Source of the DNA: Danio rerio
Lineage: Eukaryota > Chordata > Actinopteri > Cypriniformes > Danionidae
Direction of reading: 5' to 3'
Assembly (NCBI RefSeq): GCF_049306965.1
Contig: NC_133184.1
Span: 4,442,001 to 4,506,000, forward strand
Length of the DNA stretch: 64,000 nucleotides
Each line of letters starts with the position of its first letter. Position 1 is the first letter of the stretch. Made by a program: the position numbers and the translations under genes. Under the pieces are notes generated by a model, which saw only the letters and a list, made by a program, of their open reading frames with translations, was not told the DNA's origin and did not search any database. Shown here in pieces: positions 58,438 through 64,000 of this stretch.

Positions 58438-59549
58438 GCAGAAACAAATACATCATATATACATTATATAAAAACTATAATGTACATACAATGCACTTAC
58501 TAATATAGTGAAACAAATGTGTGTGTGTGTGTATGAAAATTCAGCTACTTTGGACAAAAACAAGATTCTGGCTCTGTTACTGCCCACCTAGAGCCAAATT
58601 ACCAACAATTTCTCCATTCTTGGAGGAAGATAATGAGAAATTGGAAGAGATCTGCAGCTGAGACTTCCTGTCGTGTTCTTAGCAGAATGACAAAGAACAG
58701 CTCTAGTGAGATATGCAAACATGTAGGCAGTATCATTAAGCTGAGATGTTTCTAATAACTAAACTTTTGGATGACATGTCCACCTCTAAATGTCTGATAT
58801 GAATGTTTTCTCCTTGATCATGTTCCAATATAAAACATATCACAAACAAACAGTATCCAATTGTGAATAGTGATAGTTATCTGCAATTAGCAAGTTTTAA
58901 AATGATCGATTTCGCCTAAAAAAGGTCAAGTATTTGCAAAGTGTGAACTGAATGGCCATAATAAGCATTAATTACATACAGAAATCAGGGTGGAATACTA
59001 TAGAACACACTGCACACTGTGACCTAAACATGTGTTTAAACTACTGACCCCTGTTGTCTGTTTGTCTTGCTTTTTGTGTTAAGGGATACACACTGCTAGA
59101 GACTGGTTTTACCAGTGTCCCCAAACAGCATGTTTACAATCACACTTCATTTGCTGATCAATAGAACGCAATCAATTGTGTTCACTTCAGGGCCAGTGAG
59201 ATACCCCATGCCTCCTGTTTTAGAAACTCGTCTTAACAGGAGGTGAACAGCTACAATGTCCCTTTTTTCTGGTGCATGCAGCTTTATGCTGGAAATAGCT
59301 TTTTAAATCTAAATATATTACAAAACAGGGCATTATATCCATTTTGACTTCAGTTTCAAAGAATTAAAAGAGCACAGACATAAAAACATCTGCTAATTTT
59401 GTGGAGGATGAACGATAAATGAGAATAAGATGTTCTAAAATACCAAACGTTCGAAACTCTGAAAGTCTGTGGGCTTCGTACACAACACAATTTTCTCTGG
59501 AAACTTTTAGTTTTTGAGACACTGCAAACCCTACTGAAGAAAAACGTAG

Positions 59550-59752
59550 TCAAGCTGGGAGTCCAGCCAAAACCAGCTATGTCCAGCTTAAACCAGGCTG
59601 GTCAAGCTGGTTTTAGCTGGATTTAGCTGGTCATTTTCCAGCCAGACCAGTTAAAACCAGGCTGAAAATGGCTGTAAACCAGCCTGGAAATAGCCAAAAC
59701 CCCTCTAAAACCAGGCTGGTCAACCAGCTAAAACCAGCCAACCAGCCTGTGG
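59550..59752. mobile_element. Fragment of the palindromic ACCAGC-rich MITE
   Basis: Matches the right two thirds of the element at 35739-36120 (TGGGAGTCCAGCCAAAACCA; CCTCTAAAACCAGGCTGGTC) but lacks both outermost ends. Confidence 0.75.
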
Positions 59753-60026
59753 CAAAAGAAAAAATGAATATGCTGTTTTGAAAGACATATCTGAAGTAAA
59801 GTTATGTTTTTGCCAACAGAAAGTTGTTTTGATACCAGGAAGTAGCTTGGCAACAGAGGCATGCATATTTATTTACAGGAAAAAGTAGCAGACAACTGAA
59901 ATGTATGCGGCCATGACGTATAGTAGTTCTAGTTACACTGCAAAAAAATATTGTGCCGATTAGTTATCACAACTTATTATTTTAATTAATGTTAACATAT
60001 CTGGATTGTGAATTATAAATGTGTTG

Positions 60027-60034
<8 letters not shown>

Positions 60035-60111
<77 letters not shown>
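60035..60111. repeat. (TA)n microsatellite
   Basis: About 76 bases of TA repeat. Confidence 0.95.
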
Positions 60112-60112
<1 letters not shown>

Positions 60113-61099
60113 CTAACTTTACAGTGTTAAAATAATCATAACACTTTTGTGTTTTGTCATTTTAATAAAATAGCAATGTTAAAAGGAAAATCACACATAT
60201 AAAGTCATATAATAAAAGTCATATAAAGACATATAAATAAAAAAGCGAATTATAGATATGGCTGTTTAATTTAATAAGTAATTAAATTGCAAAAATTAGA
60301 AAGGGTCAAAATGACTGCCTCGGTAGTTCTAGTGTTAAATTAATAATAGCTATTCAATCCTCCGGTTGATTCCCTGAGCCTTTTCTTTGTGGCATATTTG
60401 CAGTTACACTCTGAAAGAAACAATTGTTGACAAATCTCTGCCTCACACATGGGGTGATAATGAAATAAGTCACACGTGAGGCTGCAAAATGGTACCCTTA
60501 AGTAAATTTGCAATCCAGATTGTTTGGGAAAAGGTCAAAAAAGAAAGAAAAGAATGTTAAGGAGGGGAGATGCAGGAACAAGCGTTGTGTGTTCTGCTTA
60601 GAGAGTTGAAGGTCAATAAATAAATGTTTCTGCTTTCTTTCTGTTTATTGTTATTGTAAAGCTTAAGCATATCGATTACAATCTCTGAATGTATATTTTA
60701 AAAAAGGAAAGTTTGTCTGCGGTGGGAAGAAACCCGCAAGTATAGGATCAGCACTGTAAACATTGCAACAACATGCTGTGAACTACAAACCTCCAGCTGT
60801 TGCCGCGATTTCAAAGTGCAGATATGGTGTAAACTTCATTTTAATATCATTCAGTTAAGTTTAATTTAAACGATTAAAAGCATATTAGGCATCAAACAAA
60901 ATCATAATCTCTTTATGAGTAATAATCTTAAGCTTCTTCATAGGTTTCAGTTCATGGCACCAAGTAAACACCATAGGGACACTTCCCTCCTTTAGCCCAT
61001 GTAATACGATGAGCGATAAAACGAATGCAGTCCTCTGTAGTGTTGTCTCACTACTAACATTTTAAAAACGTCCATTTCCCTCTAACATTTAGGCAATTT

Positions 61100-61360
61100 A
61101 AACGCGTTCTTAAACACCACTGATTTACCATAGTATTCACCAGTGCTTAACAAAAATGATTGTGATTGGCCGTGAAATTCATCAGTCCACTGCTCTTCAC
61201 CGAGTGCAATCAAAGATACAGGAACATTGGAGCATTTTAAAGCTCATTTTTACTCAATAAAAATAGGTGAGGTGCTGATGACCTGCATGGCCAATCACAG
61301 TCCTTTCTGTTGAGCACTGGTGAATACTATGGCAAATCAGCTGTGTTTAAAAACGAGCCC
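61100..61360. repeat. Foldback element in the kcnj3 intron
   Basis: The arms at 61100-61172 and 61286-61360 are inverted copies with some mismatches; both contain CCATAGTATTCACCAGTGCT in one or the other orientation. The loop is about 115 bp. Probably an old MITE; the family was not recognised. Confidence 0.7.
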
Positions 61361-61927
61361 AACAGTGCTAAAATGTTGGGATTTCAGTACCGAAATTCAG
61401 TATCATGACAAGTCTAATATAGAGAAAGCATCAGTTTGTTAACTTGAGTTTGATAAATGGCATCTAAAACATCTGTTTTTGAAAGAAAACGTTATCTAAC
61501 TAGTGCCATTTACATTGACTTAGCTGAAAATGAGGTCTGATATCCCTTTTTATTTTCACTGTCCATTCAGAACGGACTTTCAAATCACTCAGAAAGTGGT
61601 GAAATGATAAATGCGTGTCACTTTCTTTTCTCTAAAAAGATATACAGCCAGGTACACAGACGTGGACACTGTTTCTGTGTCACTCCAGGAGATATGTCTA
61701 GGTTTCTTCCCATTGCAGTCTATAACTTCTCCCCAAACTTCCCAATGCCCTGTCTATTGGTCTCTGATCATAGTTGTTGAGTTTTTCAGTCAGAACCCAT
61801 TTCACACAGCATGATTTAGAATCTGCGTAAAAGTAGTATAGTGTATTCTAGTGTTTATTTAATCTTACAGCAGCTTATTGACTAGAAAATGGCAAAAAAG
61901 GATTGAAATAGCAGAAAGGAAACTTAC

Positions 61928-62144
61928 CTGTTGTTTCAACAATACCCTCCAAAATCACAACAATTTCGAACTGTTCTGTCTGCATGGAGTGTTGTGAAAG
62001 TTCATAGAAGGGGCTCTTAGTGTCAATCACATGGCAGATTGTGAGTGGCGACACAAGAAAGAGCTGGTCCGCTCCAGTGCTGAAGCCAACATCCAGCTCC
62101 AGCTGATCCAAGGGAAGGAACTCGCCCTCAGGCGTCTGACGAGA
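61928..62144 (-). CDS. kcnj3: Kir3.1 (GIRK1) second-last coding exon
   Basis: The minus-strand exon lies between acceptor CCCCTGCAG and donor GTAAGT. It reads [40 protein letters not shown], then [20 protein letters not shown] and ILEGIVETT, and ends with one base of a split Gly codon. This is the conserved cytoplasmic beta-sheet domain of Kir3.1 that, in the family, contacts G-beta-gamma and forms the inner pore vestibule. The frame joins in phase to the exon at 40219 (VETT-G-MTCQ), exactly as in mammalian Kir3.1 as I remember it. The pore and membrane segments are in exon 1, right of the window. Confidence 0.96.
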
Positions 62145-62518
62145 CTGCAGGGGCAAGAAGAGAAAGGGGTGTAAACATTGCTTTAAACACTGCAGCGTGA
62201 ACTGAGCTGAGAGGGTAGACAGTCATCAAAAGGGCAGAGAGGTTGAAAATTACATTTTAATACAACTAATGACCAGATGTAGCATTCCAAACAACATTTT
62301 GATGTACAGTTGCAATCAAAAAGATTTAACTTTCCTCAGACTGAAACAATATACAAATTCTTTATAGAATCTTTTTCTGAAGCTCCAGCTGTTGGTGGTG
62401 GTAGTTCAGTTTAGTGGCATAGAAAAGGATATAAAAAGTTCTAAACCCCCATATTCAACATTGCTGTTTTAAGTCGTCTATTTGTGTGCTTTTTTTGCTG
62501 CTTGTTCAAACTACTTAT
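62145..62518 (-). other. kcnj3: kcnj3 intron 1, start of visible part
   Basis: Intronic sequence upstream of the exon at 62144 on the minus strand. No element was recognised before 62519. The intron continues past the window end. Confidence 0.6.
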
Positions 62519-63663
62519 TTAAAGGGCCATGAAACCCCCACGTTTCAGAAGGGTGTTTTCACACCTCTACTTTGGAAAAAGTTAGAAAAGTGGGCGTGAA
62601 CAGCTCTGTTTAGGGGGGAGTGTCGGAGGAAGAAAAGAGGGATGGTGTGGTAGTGTCTATTTGGGCATACGCAAGTTTCAGAGTCAAAACACACACACAG
62701 ACATGGGAGAAAGTGACTGTGTTTACATGAATATCTGTAGTTGAATTATTTGCCAAATTATTAAATGGTGGACTTTGACTGCGACAAACGAGATATTTGA
62801 TTCGAGGAACTGCTCTAAGTGTGTATTTTTCATGCAATGTTTGATACCGCACGGCGAATGAGAGAAAAAACCCTCAGCATTTCCCGGAAACTTAGATGCA
62901 CACAGCAGGTAGCGTCAGAAAGCAGCGTGTGTTGTTCCGGTCACAAAATGCGGTATAAATCCTACACGAGGTTAAAGTTTGGTTGTGGTGCTAACATGTT
63001 TACACTCGGTGCAATAGTTAGTTCGATACGAACAAACTGAATAAACAAAGAGCACTGGTCCCTCACTTACCAAATCTGTAGAGACAGGACAATCCCCAGC
63101 AACTAGAGCCGCGTCTTTATTAAGAGAAGACTACAAGTGAATCCGGATCTCAGCGTTTGCAGATGAGAACAGCTCTCAGGTAAACAATGTTCCTCCTTAG
63201 ACACGTAAGTTATTGTTGTCGAGCGTCGCATACACTGTAACCCACGCATGACTCCAGCTGAGCTCTCACAGAGAGAAAATGAAAACAAAACTTAACTGCA
63301 GCAAACTATAAAAGCAACACTTCACGCTTGTTTTGCCAACACGTCTAAACACTGTAACATTAATGAATATTAATGAAGTTGCACAATAGAGCGCGCTGAT
63401 TGGTTTGAACCAAGCCTTACTCATGCATCAATGCAGCACACTGTAAGACGTAATAGGACACACTCTGGCACAGACGTCCAGTCTGCACGCTGGAATACAC
63501 GCTATTATCTCATGGCCCTTTCAAACTGGAAGTACGATTTTGCATGAAATAACGCAAAAACAACCAATTTACACTTTTTAGTGAAATATATGTGTATATA
63601 TGTGAAATATATACGACTGTCAACAGCTCAAAAATTGAGTTTTGGTGTTTAATGACCCTTTAA
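62519..63663. mobile_element. Non-autonomous DNA element with TTAAAGGG termini, copy 2 (inverted)
   Basis: Starts TTAAAGGGCCATGAAAC and ends, inverted, TTAAAGGGTCATTAAAC. Read on the minus strand it aligns with 2588-3816 along its length, for example CCACCATTTAATAATTTGGC and ATCCGGATTC. It lies in kcnj3 intron 1. The three frames over it are not genes. Confidence 0.7.
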
Positions 63664-64000
63664 GAAAGAGCTGAAACAATACAATTATTGAGTTTTTTGG
63701 AATAACTTAATTGTTTTATGTGCACTCAACTTAAAATTGTAAATACAATTAAGTTAACTTAATCGGTTTGCGTTGGGATGACATGAAGGTCTTGTGTGAA
63801 ACCCAGCATCGACATGATGAAAACATCTTGAGCTAATACATATACAATAAATACATTTACCCAGAAATTCAACAAGATATAACCAAATCCAAACTGGTCT
63901 AGCAAAAGCTTTAGAGAAGATTGTCTTTATTGCATTATAAACTCAGTTGATACATTTAAAGCTCTATTTTAATTATCTAGGTGCAAAGTCTAAGTGCATG
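63664..64000. other. kcnj3 intron 1, no features
   Basis: AT-rich intronic sequence; nothing recognised. Confidence 0.4.

Larger units (their letters stand above)
40220..61927 (-). other. kcnj3: kcnj3 intron 2 (21.7 kb)
   Basis: Bounded by donor GTAAGT at 61927-61922 and the acceptor AG at 40221-40220 on the minus strand. All elements listed between these points lie inside this intron. The parts without a separate entry (for example 40230-41030, 41705-42960, 45510-46130, 46290-47250, 47890-49630, 51450-52380, 54150-55490, 56100-57490, 58440-59550, 60112-61095 and 61365-61920) are AT-rich and show no gene that I can support. Confidence 0.9.

Noticed and set aside
62610-63040. Frames of 73-80 codons with cysteines
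   Set aside because: They lie in the non-autonomous TTAAAGGG element, whose other copy does not keep the same frames.

Overview
The window looks like fish nuclear DNA, most likely zebrafish (Danio rerio) or a close cyprinid. The evidence is AT-rich non-coding sequence packed with DNA transposons and MITEs, several V-SINE copies of the DANA/HE1_DR type, long TA and CA microsatellites, a tandem tRNA gene array, and exons of two vertebrate genes. No prokaryotic or organellar features are present. Everything here was read by eye, so family names rest on recognised protein motifs, terminal inverted repeats (TIRs) and target-site duplications (TSDs), not on database searches.

Host genes: (1) 1313-1858, plus strand, is the last coding exon of a Kalirin (kalrn) orthologue and encodes the second half of its C-terminal kinase domain; the upstream exons lie left of the window. 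(2) 61928-62144 and 39627-40219, minus strand, are the last two coding exons of the G-protein-gated inward rectifier Kir3.1 (kcnj3). They are separated by a 21.7-kb intron, and exon 1 lies right of the window. The two genes are convergent, with about 37.8 kb between their stop codons. They act in different pathways (Rho-GEF signalling at synapses; GIRK potassium current) and share no visible regulation.

Layout: 0-1.3 kb, kalrn intron with a MITE; 2.4-5.2 kb, nested MITEs; 5.3-16.7 kb, three decayed EnSpm/CACTA-like transposons, an LTR-like remnant and a hAT fragment; 18.9-21.9 kb, a tandem array of about 672-bp units each carrying one tRNA-Pro and one tRNA-Gln gene on the minus strand; 22.0-26.4 kb, a simple-sequence satellite with higher-order structure and embedded tRNA-like segments; 27.5-29.1 kb, a Tc1-like element; 29.9-39.2 kb, Harbinger and hAT MITEs, a three-level nested insertion, a 134-bp perfect inverted duplication and a hAT element inside a SINE; 39.6-62.1 kb, the kcnj3 exons and an intron full of SINEs, MITEs, a LINE fragment and TA tracts; 62.5-63.7 kb, a second inverted copy of the element at 2.6-3.8 kb.

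The most interesting parts are the tRNA array, where neighbouring near-identical tRNA-Pro copies carry different anticodons, the tRNA-bearing satellite beside it, and the exact inverted duplication at 34.9/37.3 kb.
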